From positions 1 to 64,000 of the forward strand of contig JAJEKB010021555.1 in NCBI GenBank assembly GCA_022393335.1: 64,000 nt of DNA, given 5' to 3'. Origin of the DNA: Macrotrachela quadricornifera (Eukaryota > Rotifera > Eurotatoria > Philodinida > Philodinidae). A model generated the notes under the pieces. It was given only the letters and a program-made list of their open reading frames with translations, did not search any database and was not told the DNA's origin. Made by a program: the position numbers and the translations under genes. Below are positions 46,201-56,960 of the stretch, in pieces; position 1 is the first letter of the stretch; each line of letters starts with the position of its first letter.

Positions 46201-49200
46201 CAGGACTGCCTGTTCCAGCTACAACAGTCACTGTTATACCAAGACTGTGTAAGTATCTTTTTGCAACATGGTGATGCTTTGGCATTGAACAATATAAATT
46301 ATAATTTTTATCGACAAAGATGCCCTTGCATGAGGAATAAGCCAATAAAACAGTAGAATATTCATTTTTATTTAACATCATTTTCTCTACTCGATTATTT
46401 TTCTCACCATTATCAATATAAATAACATCATTCGATAAAACGAAAAGAGAGGATGAATTATAAAATTCGGTAATAATGGTTAACGCTGGATCGATATTGC
46501 TTTCATGCCAAACTATAATTTGTTGTTTTTCTTTGTTAATAGTGTAAATTGAGTTTTTCCGATTGATGAAGATCGTGAAAGGATTTGAACCAAGTGTTGT
46601 TTGATTGGCAAAAGTAATTCCATTGTGATTCCAAACTGGTAGTGTACAAAATTTTGGTTGATTAAATGAAAGAACTTCAAATGAAGAAAAGACATTGAAA
46701 TCAATAATCTAGATAAATCAAAAATTAATATACGATCTATTTCCGTAACGAAAACTCTATCTATAAAGAAACTCATTAGAAATCAAATCGCGTCACATAA
46801 AAATTTCTTTATTCATCTCGATCTCAAGAAATTCAATCGTAAGAAACATGTTTCTGAAGACATATGTGAAATTTACTTAAATCATTTCTATCTCTACTCC
46901 TTTAAAATCAAATGAAATTGATGAAAATTATCGTCAAACTGTTTGAGATAAAATTGTTTGGCGAGTTTTTAAAAAAATCATTTGTTTTGATTTTAATGAG
47001 AATATTATCTTATAAATAATTATTAATAAATACAAAAAATAGAGAATGACATAAGAATGATAAATATATCAATATGTTAAGGTTTACTTTTTTCATCTTT
47101 TCAACGACTAAAAGAGAACATTGTAAAATAAAATTGTCAATTTGCAACTTCTCTTTTTCCTTTGCTTTAAACATTAAAGAAGGCTTCCTTTTTACACTTA
47201 TACTTCGCTCTAATCAAAAATTCTGGCAACATTAAATAAAAATATAAAGATGCAGAGATATTTTTAATTTTATTTTATCAAATATTGAGAATAGCTGTCT
47301 TGATTATTTATATCAAGTTCGATCGTTTCAACACAACTTGTTAAAAGTTCTTTCTTCAGTCTTTTTCTTGAAAAATTTTTAAGTATCTTGGAAACCGCAT
47401 GAATTAATCATATTTAATTTCTTTTAAAAATTTAGTGAAATTTTGTTCGATCATATTAGTTGCGTTCTAGCATTACTAATGCTGTGATATGGATTTACTT
47501 TATATAAATTTAGTCAAAAGTCATCTGATGTCTACTGGCAAATTGAAGATGTATTGTCAAAGACTATTATTTATGAAGACAAAGTTTAACCATAATTTCG
47601 TTTGGTATATACTTTAAATCAAATAGTCCTGTATTTATACATAGGGTAGATAAAGGCAAGACTGTAGGTCACAAGTATTATATTGAAAATTGTCCGAAGC
47701 CTTTTGTTAATGAAATATGGAAACAAACAGAGATATCAGCTTCAAAATATACAAAATTGCTTGATGATCATCGTTGAATTCATACTCATCCAATGTTATT
47801 AACTATATGATAGAAGAAGGCATCAATATAATGTCACATCTATAATTTTTGGTAAACAAATTCTATCGAACGTAGTTTAACTGATTTTTTTCAAGAAAAA
47901 GACTGAAGAAAGAACTTTTAACAAGTTGTGTTGAAACGATTGAACTTGATAAAAATAATCATGACAGCTATTCTCAATATTTGATAAAATAAAATTAAAA
48001 ATATCTCTGCATCTTTATATTTTTATTTAATGTTACCAGAATTTTTGGTTAGATCTAGGTAGGTTTAGCTGAGTTGAACGAAAGAGATTTTTAAACAGCT
48101 CAACTTCTCTACTCGAATATTTCCGAACAACTCTTTCATTCAGAACTAAAGCTCAATTACTCTAATACCTGTAGTTTACTCTATGAGTGGAATTAACAAA
48201 ATCGATGATCAAGAGTAAAGTCAATTTAAAAAACCATGCTTTCTGTATCGATTAGAGAAATCGTATTATAAATATTGTTTTGTGAAGTACTGTATCTATG
48301 AACAACTTATGGGTTCAATTGTGAAGCGGCAATAGTATCATATTATCGTTTCTGAGAAAGAGTTATGAATATTACTTTTATAATTAGGAAGGTTAGAATC
48401 AGTTTGTAATGAAAGGTCAAACATGATAAGCAGATCTATTATGTGTTCAAAGAACATGATGTTGATATTCTCATTACTCTATTCAACAACAATTATTAGT
48501 TTTTATTCTAGAAAATAATTTAACTCTTTAGATTTGATCTGATGATGATAAATGAATCTACTTTCTGCATGAATGTTTTCATATATCTATCTGAAAAAAA
48601 AGTTTAGTTTTAGATTTTTTATCTTTTCATTAAATTTTGTCATTGAATAAAATTTTGTTTTCATCGACTTACATGAACAATCTCTAATTTGATTATTTGG
48701 AACAAAACTAAAATTAGAAGAGATTCTCTCATCTACGACAATTGATATAAAAATATTCTATTTTTTCTTTTTTTCGTAACATTTGAACTGATTTTCTTTC
48801 ATAGAAAAATTTTCATCAACAAATTTTTGTTAATTTTTTTCAATTTCATGAAAAGACTAAAACAAAGACAAGTTATTCAATTAGGAAATTTTTAACTTGA
48901 TTAAAACAAAAGTCAAATTAAAACTGCTGCTAAGAGTATCTTCTACTTTGAATTATTATCGATATTTCTCTTTTTCTTTTGTCAAATTTTCAAAATTAGA
49001 ATTAATCTCATCAAAATTCTTTCTTTTAAATTTAGTTGCTCTTTCCAACGATTCAATTTAATATGAAAAATATTTCTATTTCATATTAATTCACATCAAT
49101 CATTTTATTCAAATATCTTTAACTTACCACAAGTGTTTTCTAAGAATTCAAATTTTTGAATTCGATGATTCTCTACATCAGTCACATACATATTTCCAAA

Positions 49201-52200
49201 ACGATCGAAACTAAGGGTCAATGGTTCCAACAATTGATCAGATTTAGAACCTTTTCCATAACATCCAACCAAACATCGAAAACCATTTGAATCTGATCCA
49301 ACAATTCGGTGGTTCTGCGAATCCACAATAAATAAATATTTGTGAGCATCCAAAACGATTCCAGTTGGACACAAGAGTGAAATTGTTGGACGCAGTGATG
49401 TTGCTCCTGCTACTGTAATGCTCCTCAATTGTCCTGGTTGAAATAACTGAACTCGATGATTCAAACAATCTGTCACATATAAATCCAAGTTAACATCAAC
49501 AAAGATTCCATGAGGTTGATTAAGTTGATTCGAATTAGATCCGTTAGTACCTGTTCCAGCAACAAGCGTCGATATCATCTGAGAATTCTTCAACTCTCTT
49601 TTCATTACTTGATGATGATTCATCAATGAGCAATACAAATTGTCATTGATATCGACAAACAGACCATAACATGATGAATTAACAATCATTACAGTAATCC
49701 AAGTATTGTTCTCTGATATCCATTTCTGTACACGACGATTCTCCTCACCATCATCAATATAAATATCACCATTCAATGTTACAAATAGTGAAGATGGCGA
49801 AGAGAAGTTACCTGAAGTGATCTTAGTTAAATTATTGCTATTTTCATACCATACTAAGATTTCATTTTCTTGTCGATGAAGAATATAGATTGTATTGTTT
49901 GTATTGATAAAAATACTATAAGGAGAGTCACTAACAATTGATTGATAAGCAAAAGTAATGGCAAAAGGATTCCATATTGGTGTTGAACAAAATTTTGGTT
50001 GATTAAATGAGGAAGCTAAAATAAAAGAATGAAATTAAAGTAAAATTTGATTATGAAAGATTTTGAAGTAATTTTTTTTGATCTTTTTCAATTTTTCTTG
50101 AATAATAATCTTTGAAGAAAATTTCGATTAAATAAATGGAAAAATATTTTAGATAATCTTCATTTGATGTCTTGTTGAAAATTTGATTTTAAAAGAGAAA
50201 TCTTTTAAATAAAAATAATTTTGTGATTTATCAACATTTTCTTCTGATTAATATAAGCATTTCATTTTAAACAAAATCTATCAGAAATTTTTAGAAAATA
50301 AAATATCAAATTAAATTTTACTATCGATTCAGTTTGTTAACAAACAAATATTTCGAATATTATTAACAAAAAAAAACTCATCAATCAATCAAATATTTAG
50401 AAAAAAGAAATCTTTTCTATTTTTAAACTCAAATTTTATTTTATTCAATTTTATATTTAAATATTATTGATCTCATTAAAATCATTTCATGTTTTTTTAT
50501 CATTCAATTACAAATTATTTTCATATATTTATTACCATTTATTCATGAGAAAGTTTTTTTTTTCTTCTGTTCATTTTTCTACAAAGAAAATCTTTACTTA
50601 TATATCAATCATCTTATTCAAATATTTTCAACTTACCACAACAATTTTCCAAGAGTTCATATTTTCGAATTAGACTACTAAATCGATCAGTCACATACAT
50701 ATTTCCAATACGGTCAAAACTAAGGGTTAATGGTGTAACCAATTGATGAGATAGAGAAGCCCCTGTATAACATCCAACTAAACATCGAAAACCATTTGAA
50801 TCTGATCCAACGATTCGATTGTTCCCCGTATCCACAATAAATAAATATTTATGAGTATCCAAAACGATTCCAGTTGGACATCGTAATGAAATTGTTGAAT
50901 ACAATGATGTATTTCCTGCCACTGTGATACCATTCAATTGTCCCGGTTGAAATAACTGAACTCGATGATTACCACAATCTGTCACATATAAATCCAAGTT
51001 AACATCAACAAAGATTCCATGAGGTTGATTAAGTTGATTCGAATTAGATCCGTTAGTACCTGTTCCAGCAACAAGCGTCGATATCATCTGAGAATTCTTC
51101 AACTCTCTTTTCACTACTTGATGATCATATCTCATTGCACAATACAAATTGTCATTGATATCGACAAACAGACCATAACATGATGAATTAACAATCATCA
51201 CAGTAATCCAAGTATTGTTCTCTGATATCCATTTCTGCACACGACGATTCTTCTCACCATCATCAATATAAATATCACCATTCAATGTTACAAATAGTGA
51301 AGATGGCGAAGAGAAGTTACCAGAAGTGATCTTAGTTAAATTATTGCTATTTTCATACCATATTAAGATTTCATTGTTTTGTCTATGAGGAATATAGATT
51401 GTATTGTTTGTATTGATAAAAATACCTTGAGTACCGGTACCAACAATAGATCCATCAGCAAAAATGATGGAATTAGAATTCCATATTGGTGTTGAAGAAA
51501 AGCTTGGTTGATTAAATGATAGAGCTACAAGAAAAGGAAAAAACTTCAAATGTAAATAGTCAATAAATTCTATTGTTAATTTTCTTTGTTTGAATAAAAT
51601 AAATTTCATTAATACAAAAATGATTTTGTTGAAAATAAGAAATAAATAACCTAAACAATATTTATTCATTTCTTTTGTGATAATGATATGAAAATAAGTT
51701 AAGTAAAATTGATAAATAAGGATTGAACTAATTTTATTTGTATATTTTTAGTGAAAAAAAAGAAGAAAATCTTAAGTTAGGATTAAGACAAATGTTTCTA
51801 TGAAGTTGTTTCTTAATTATCTTCATATATAAGATTGTTGATAGAAAAAAAAATGTTTGTTTGTATTGAAATGTTTTATTTTTATTTTGTCTCTGTTAGA
51901 TTTCATTTGTGTAATCAAAATATATATTTTCTTATTCAACGATCTTTAAAATTCTTTCAAAAGTAAATGGATCATATGCATAACACAAATATATTCAAAC
52001 ATAAAATACATTGACAGTTAAATCTGAAAGAATATGCTTTCACGATTAAAATATTTCCATCAGTTGATTTCATAATAGTTTAATTTTTGATAAAAATAAT
52101 TGTTCATTGAATAGCTTATATTTTGCATATTTACTTAATTTAAACTTCCTCATTTTTAATATACACGATCCATACAATTTTTTCTATCACAACGCCAGAT

Positions 52201-52741
52201 GATCTTCGATATTTTAGAAGATGGATAAACAAAATCATCAAGTGCTAGTTAATTATGCTGTTTTTTTCGAGAGATAATAATAAGTGAAGATAAGAAGAGT
52301 TAGAATGACAAAGAAAAATATTTGTTTGAAAATATTTCTTGATTTTATGAAAAGATGATTAAGTGAATTATGGAAGGATATGCTAGCGATCCATCCACAT
52401 AATGAGAAATCTCATCTATCTGTGTGTGTGTGTGTGTGTAGGAATTTTCAATGAGAATAAATGATCAAATATTAATTTCATGTTGTCAATACTTAACTAA
52501 TGAAAACTCAACTGTCATATCATTACATAGAAACAACATTTTTCCATTTTATTTTTTTTAGATACAAATAATGAATAAATTAGTCATTCTCTTTCGTCTC
52601 ACTAAACTAGATAAGAACTCGAAACAAACTATATCAAATGATGGTAAACATCATTCAAACATAAAATAAATGCAAATGGTTACCTGATGTTTTTTGCGTG
52701 AGAATAAGAAACAGAAAAGTAAAAATGTGTATATTCCACAT
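42187..52741 (-). CDS. Modular NHL-cassette 7TM receptor, eight exons
   Basis: The model is 1,523 aa from eight exons: 52741-52684, 51524-50637, 50015-49128, 46674-45787, 45722-45339, 43806-43432 and 43277-42187 form one chain (seven coding exons plus the possibility of unseen 5' UTR exons). Every junction is phase 1. Order: signal peptide, three NHL propeller segments, two pre-peptidase-C-like beta-sandwich modules, then a class-A-like 7TM domain. So a very large ectodomain would sit on a G-protein-coupled receptor. The ligand is unknown. Because all introns are phase 1, any cassette can be skipped without frameshift, so alternative splicing could yield one-, two- or three-propeller receptors. 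It could instead be two or three adjacent genes, but only the first NHL exon has a signal exon and only the last is followed by a 7TM exon. No stop or frameshift is seen. Confidence 0.65.
43432..43806 (-). CDS. Pre-peptidase-C-like module 2 (exon)
   Basis: A 375-nt phase-1 exon (CTTCAG|TGAA to TTTCA|GTAAGT). It encodes a beta-sandwich pattern: YYESLEIVVNENGSYVIWS, DTYGYIYKNDFDPL, QFKFIIDLVMDTRYILVATT and GSFSILISG. This recalls bacterial PPC domains; the fold call is inference. N-glycosylation sites are present. It lies just before the 7TM exon. Confidence 0.65.
45339..45722 (-). CDS. Pre-peptidase-C-like module 1 (exon)
   Basis: A 384-nt phase-1 exon (CCCTAG|ACAT to CTTA|GTAAGT) with the same motif order as module 2: YYESFLINVPESRTYTIWSS, DTYGFIYENSFDPLNPHENL, QFKFEIPLYSDTTYILVVTT and GNIMINLFG. 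The two modules are clearly tandem duplicates. The intron between them (43807-45338, 1.5 kb) shows no gene. Confidence 0.65.
45787..46674 (-). CDS. NHL cassette exon 3 (most diverged)
   Basis: An 888-nt phase-1 exon from acceptor TTTGAAG|TTCT to donor TCTTGTG|GTAAGT. It begins LSFNQPKFC and ends N-S-C-G. NHL blades include DLYVADCGNNRVQLF, YLFIVDSNNHRI and NIFVVDTGNNRIQKF. Exactly as long as the other two cassettes but less similar to them than they are to each other. Confidence 0.75.
47213..48049. mobile_element. Mariner relic with about 165-bp inverted termini, in a receptor intron
   Basis: TA flanks both ends (47211-47212; 48050-48051). The termini, ATCAAAAATTCTGGCAAC on the left and ACCAAAAATTCTGGTAAC on the right read inward, stay nearly identical for about 165 bp. 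The interior (about 47617-47850, +) encodes a piece of mariner transposase (VDKGKTVGHKYYIENC, KPFVNEIWKQ, LLDDH, YMIEEGINIMSH) with stops and a frameshift. The 837-bp size shows internal deletion. Inserted in the intron between the second and third cassettes. Confidence 0.8.
49128..50015 (-). CDS. NHL cassette exon 2
   Basis: An 888-nt phase-1 exon from ATTTTAG|CTTCC to CACTTGTG|GTAAGT. It starts SFNQPKFCSTPIWN and ends N-T-C-G. Blades include LYVTDCLNHRVQLF, YLFIVDSQNHRI and MYVTDVENHRIQKF. Long stretches are almost identical in DNA to cassette 1 (for example 49500-49720 versus 51000-51225), so the duplication or a gene conversion is recent. Confidence 0.8.
50637..51524 (-). CDS. NHL cassette exon 1
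   Basis: An 888-nt phase-1 exon from CTTGTAG|CTCTA to AATTGTTGTG|GTAAGT. It starts LSFNQPSFSSTPIWN and ends N-C-C-G. Blades include LYVTDCGNHRVQLF and YLFIVDTGNNRI. The frame also stays open upstream to 51669, but that part is intron-like (poor composition, clear acceptor at 51525-51526). Confidence 0.8.
52417..52440. repeat. (TG)n microsatellite
   Basis: About nine and a half TG units in the first intron of the receptor gene, preceded by ATCTATC. The only clean dinucleotide run of this kind in the window. Confidence 0.8.
52684..52741 (-). CDS. Signal-peptide exon of the receptor
   Basis: ATG and 18 further codons, then one base before the donor ACATCAG|GTAACC (phase 1). It encodes MWNIHIFTFLFLILTQKTS, a compact signal peptide. 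The phase and the Ala codon it forms with the first cassette (G|CT) fit. The 1.16 kb intron that follows contains no other exon that I can see. Confidence 0.55.
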
Positions 52742-53480
52742 TTTCGAAAAGTCTTTTGTGCCACTCAACGATATGATGAGAAAATGTTTTCAATAGATAA
52801 AAAACAAATGACATTCATTATTGATTTTCTCTCCATATATATATTTCTCTCTCTCTTTCTTTTCTCTCATTAGTTTTGTTAAATAGTATATGAAGAGAAA
52901 ACAAAATCAATGTTGTTCATCTCCATATGACTTAATATAAAAAATCAAGAATTTCCGAATTTTAAATCAAACAAATTTTTAGAGGAAAAATTTCATTTTG
53001 AAGCCCTAAAAAAAACGAAGGACGTGATCAAGAGAAATGAAAATTGATAAAACCTACGTGTCAATGATGGAACGTGTTTTATGCACTAATAAAATATTAG
53101 TTTTGCTTGTCAATAAATGATTGACGTCAATGAATTATATAGTCTATATTGTTAGTTTTATCAATTTGTCAGAATTCACTCGATGACACGTTCTTGATCT
53201 TTTTTGATAAGATAATTTTACGTCGCCAATTTGATCTATGGAAATGTTGACAAAAAATGTTCTCTGTCAAGCAACTTCAACTGTTTTGTTTTTTACAAAA
53301 ACTCTTTGTAGATTACTTCAATAAGGTTTTTACAATTTCATATTAATAGTTCAGTTTGAGAGCTTGTCTGTGCTATTGACTTTATTATTGAGCACCTATA
53401 GAATATTTATGCGAGCGTCTATACGACATTTTTGGGATGTATATGGCAATTGTTTGGCATCCTTTTAAGGACAATCTTGA

Positions 53481-53511
53481 GGGTGTGGGTGGGTGAGAGT
53501 GAGGGCAAGGG
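53481..53511 (+). other. G-rich tract with five GGG runs
   Basis: GGGTGTGGGTGGGTGAGAGT continues with two more GGG runs. Loops are 3, 1, 9 and 3 nt, so a G-quadruplex is possible. It also contains one TGTGGG, the telomere unit reported for bdelloids, but a single copy is not an array. Confidence 0.5.
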
Positions 53512-53771
53512 TGCACAAAAATCTTAATACAGTTAGTAAATCCCAATAAATCCTCATTAAATAAATAAATTTCAAAAAAATAAATCTCGGTAGCTCCTCA
53601 GTTTAAGTGCAGAAATGAAGAAAAACCAATTTATATCATTCTTACATACAATCGAAGAATAGAATAATATTTTCGATATTTTTCTTTTGGATATTTTTTA
53701 CTTTCCAGATTTTTTCTTTCGAAATTTTTTTTTTCGAGATTATTTGACATAATCGAATCTTGAACATTTGA

Positions 53772-54272
53772 GATTCTTGAGATTTTAAAATAAATTTTAA
53801 AGAAATAGTAGAGAACTTGTAGTTGTGATGTATAAGTTGAATTTTTTATTGTTTTTCATTATAATTGGAATTTTCGATCTTATACGATCATTTTCAGCGT
53901 ACCACGACCTTTTATACTACATATTACAAGACACAAAATGAAACAATACTTACTATCTTGAGTAATTAATTACAGATATACTGGTATTGGACTTGATCAA
54001 CACCATTCAAATTTTGGAAAACATCAGATAACGATGTAAATGGTCATGATGTTAAATTTTAATGTTGTTTTAATCATAATTTTTCATGCTTATGTTTTCT
54101 AGTTCATTTTTGTGCCTTGTAACATCTAGTATAAAGGTCGTGGTAAGTTGAAAATGATCGTATGAGATCGAAAATTCCAATTATAATAAAAAGGAATAAA
54201 AAATTTAGATTATATATCACAACTACAAGTTTCTACTAGTTCTTTAAAATTTATTGTAAAATCTCAAGAATC
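53772..54272. mobile_element. Foldback MITE, about 501 bp with about 170-bp arms
   Basis: The left arm starts GATTCTTGAGATTTTAAAAT and includes GGAATTTTCGATCTTATACG and CCACGACCTTTTATACTA. The right arm (about 54105-54272) is its inverse with scattered changes. No coding sequence. It abuts the Thr/Ser-rich stretch. Confidence 0.7.
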
Positions 54273-54286
54273 GCTAATTTTCAAAC

Positions 54287-54420
54287 AACGACCACCACTA
54301 CATCAACATCAGCAACGACGACCACTACTTCATCATCAACAATAACCACCACTACTACTTCTTCATCATCATTAACGACGAGCAGTACTTCAACAACATC
54401 AACACAAACAATCACAAACT
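54287..54420 (+). CDS. Orphan Thr/Ser-rich (mucin-like) exon
   Basis: An open stretch of about 45 codons that is nearly all Thr and Ser (TTTTTSTSATTTTSSSTITT), ending at a good donor, AACT|GTGAGT. It resembles the Thr-rich linker exon at 6403-6477. No matching upstream or downstream exon on the plus strand is recognised. The foldback element ends 14 bp upstream and may have removed its partner. It could also be a (ACN)n repeat without coding role. Confidence 0.35.
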
Positions 54421-54946
54421 GTGAGTAAAAGTTCTTTTGTACAATAAAACATAAGAGAAAATGAAAAAGAGAAGATCCATTGAGAGTGTCTTATATTAAC
54501 ACTAAGGATATAGCACGTGAAAATTTTTTCATTTCATATCGAACCATAGCTATATCATTTTTTTTCATCCTTTTTTTCGTGAAAAAAAATGTTTGTTACA
54601 AGATCATAAAAAATCAATGGTACCATTCGATTCCTTGACCCCAAAAACCCTTTAGGATCATTTTCAGCAATCATTACATTCTATTATTATCAAGATAATC
54701 GTTACTGTCTTCTGATTGGTTAAAACAGACAGACAAACTTTAAATCAATTTACGGCCGTACAACCCTTTCTCTCAGAACAGGGCATATTGTTAAAACTTC
54801 GCAAAAGCCTCAATTGAAAATTTTGAAAAAAATTAAGTTTACTATTCGATTTCCCAACCCCGAAAACCTTTTCTTTGACTGAATCTAGTAGATGATTCAA
54901 ATTATTGATAAATTTTTATTAATATAGAAATGATATACAACACAAA

Positions 54947-55861
54947 CTAAGGAAGATTTTTAAAAAACTCAATTGAAGCTGGATCTTGGATCATCACTGA
55001 TATTTTTCGACAGTTGAATGTTAAAAAATTTCCACTGGCTCCAGGACGATTGATACCATGAACACAAGGATGAATTTCAATAATTTTTTTCCATGTTGAT
55101 GGACCTTGTGATCTTAAAGTTAACGTAACATCTGGACAGCCTCTTCGACTAATATTTATTCTAAAGCTTTCAACTACCAGATGGTTCTTTTGAATACAAA
55201 TGTTTGTATCGCACAGATGAGAAGCTGTTAAGAAAAAAAATATTTATTACGAAAATTACACTTTCTTTTCTTACCAGTATTGCTTCCGTATGTACTCGAC
55301 AGAGTTGGAAGGGGCTTTGATAATTTTGTACGAAGAACGACATGGTGATTAAACACTTTCAAATTATTAATATTATTATTTGATAAAAAATCGTCGAGTT
55401 CTGGTTGAAGAAATGGCAAAGTCACAGTTCTTGCATTAATCGTGGTTCGTGGATAGTTCATTGAGGAATCTTCAAGACTGGCGGGCATAATCAAGCAAGA
55501 TATCCAATCTTTGAAAAATTTTCCTACAATAGAATCGATTAATGAATGAAATACTGATAGAATCACTTACCATCTTCAGATGTTACACTAGATAATAACC
55601 CAAGTTCTTCCACAGTAATTTCATCGTCAATACATCTAGGATTGATCAACATTTGGTAGTCATGCGAAGTTTTGATTTTCTTGACCAACTAACGAGCTTG
55701 ATTTCTTGAAATACTATTCAGAAATTGAACAGGTATTGATAAATGGTCAGCTTCTGGTGCAGTAATTTTATCAAAATCAACTTCCGTTTCATTGGTGTTC
55801 TTTTTCAAACTTTCTTTCTTTTTTTTCATCTGTCATAGCTTCGCATCTCTGTGAAAGCATC
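54947..55861 (-). pseudogene. Unrecognised three-exon gene, copy A (decayed)
   Basis: Exons: 55861-55571, 55523-55275 (249 nt) and 55224-54947, all phase-1 junctions with short introns (47 and 50 bp). The first exon has a one-base shift in an A8 run (55819-55826) and an in-frame TAG (55689-55691) where copy B has Trp (KSWVEEI). The second encodes GKFFKDWISCLIMP and NHHVVLRTKLSKP. The third encodes ASHLCDTNICIQK, a Cys-rich domain (RRGCPDVTLTLR, NFLTFNCRKISVMIQD) and a TAG stop. I do not recognise the family. The third exon looks like a small beta-rich disulphide domain. Copy B (57649-58485) shares exon lengths, phases and motifs. Confidence 0.6.
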
Positions 55862-55918
55862 CTAAAATATAAAACAAAATAATAGTATCAAGAAGCCAAA
55901 AATTTTCCTTACCATTAA

Positions 55919-56376
55919 TCATTTCATTTCACATCCAAATTGCTTTTGCAGCTCTTTCAAGGCATTTGTGTTTGAGTAAGGATTACCAGCATAAAATGAA
56001 CGTAGAGAATGTTGCCCGACAACAGTAAATTCTTTAGATTCATGATCATACACAGGACAAGAAGGAAATGACGAAGCCATTTGATAAAAGTACATATGGC
56101 CTTCAACGCTTATATATATCATCAATTAATTGATGTCTATCAATCACATCCCACAAAATCAATTACCTAATTCAATCTTCAATTTCTAATTATTCCCTCT
56201 AATTCAATTCCACCATCTCGAATCATTAATTGGTGCAAAAACAGTTCCCCTTCGTCACATTTTCCCTCACCCAAGAAAAAAACTTCGTTTGTTACGGCAT
56301 TCTTGTCTAAACGGCGTAAGATCATCCCGCAAAAATATATTTGTATTAGAAACCCCTGCACCAAAACTCCGGGCAT
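55919..56376 (-). pseudogene. Coding-like exons upstream of copy A
   Basis: Two frames that join in phase across GAATTAG|GTAATT and TTGAAG|GCCAT: an upstream part (RRLDKNAVTNEVFFLGEGK, MIRDGGIELEG) with an in-frame TAG, and GHMYFYQMASSFPSCPVYD ... ELQKQFGCEMK ending in TGA at 55919. They may be earlier exons of copy A or the end of another dead gene. No family recognised. Confidence 0.35.
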
Positions 56377-56960
56377 ATTTTTTTGATAACAAAAAATTTC
56401 AAAAATAATGTATTACATACGCATAAATATATATTGTGATGCATGACTCATATGATTTCAGAGATAATTCTCTCTTACAGAACATGTCCGATGAGTTTCG
56501 AGTGGTGATTTAGATTCAGCAGATGATTCTGAGTCCGACACACCTGCACCGAAACTCCGAACATGTTTTTAAATTTTTTTTTCAAAAACACATTTAAAAA
56601 ACAATATAACACATGGATGAATAATATTTTCATGCATGTGTTAGATGATTTCAGAGAGAATCCTCTCTGGCACAACATGTCCGATGAGTTCCGAGGGGTG
56701 ATTTAGATTCAGCAGATAATTCTGAGTCAAACACGCCTGTACCGAAAGTCCGGACATGTTTTTTTCTTATTCTTTGAAAAAAGTTTCAAAGAAGAAGCTC
56801 GTGACACATGTATGGATAATATTCCCATGCATGTGTTAGATGATTTCAGAGAGAATCCTCTCTTAGAGAACATGTTCGATGAGTTTCGAGGGGGAATTTA
56901 GATTCAGCAGATGATTCTGAGTCAAACACACCTGCACCGAAACTCCGGAAATTTTTTTTC
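56345..56960. repeat. About 193-bp tandem repeat, just over three copies
   Basis: Copies begin near 56456, 56650 and 56841 at GATTTCAGAGA, with a partial copy before the first. Each contains AACATGTCCGATGAGTTTCG and, about 50 nt later, its near-inverse CGAAACTCCGGACATGTT, so every unit can form a long stem. It separates the two divergent copies of the unrecognised gene. Confidence 0.75.

Larger units (their letters stand above)
52742..54946. other. Upstream region of the receptor and spacer to the next locus
   Basis: Promoter side of the receptor gene. It holds a G-rich tract (53481-53511), a foldback element (53772-54272), a Thr/Ser-rich exon-like stretch (54287-54420), and near 54618 and 54849 two diverged copies of a repeat with the word CGATTyCCnnACCCC. 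Confidence 0.45.

Noticed and set aside
54287..54420. Thr/Ser-rich stretch as part of an NHL gene on the plus strand
   Set aside because: No Cys-rich exon upstream and no NHL exon downstream on that strand, so it is listed as an orphan exon only.
56456..56960. Hammerhead-ribozyme-like words (CCGATGAG and CGAAAC) in the 193-bp repeat
   Set aside because: The catalytic box would need CTGATGA, and the two words simply pair with each other as halves of an inverted repeat. No stem II or cleavage triplet in the right place was found.
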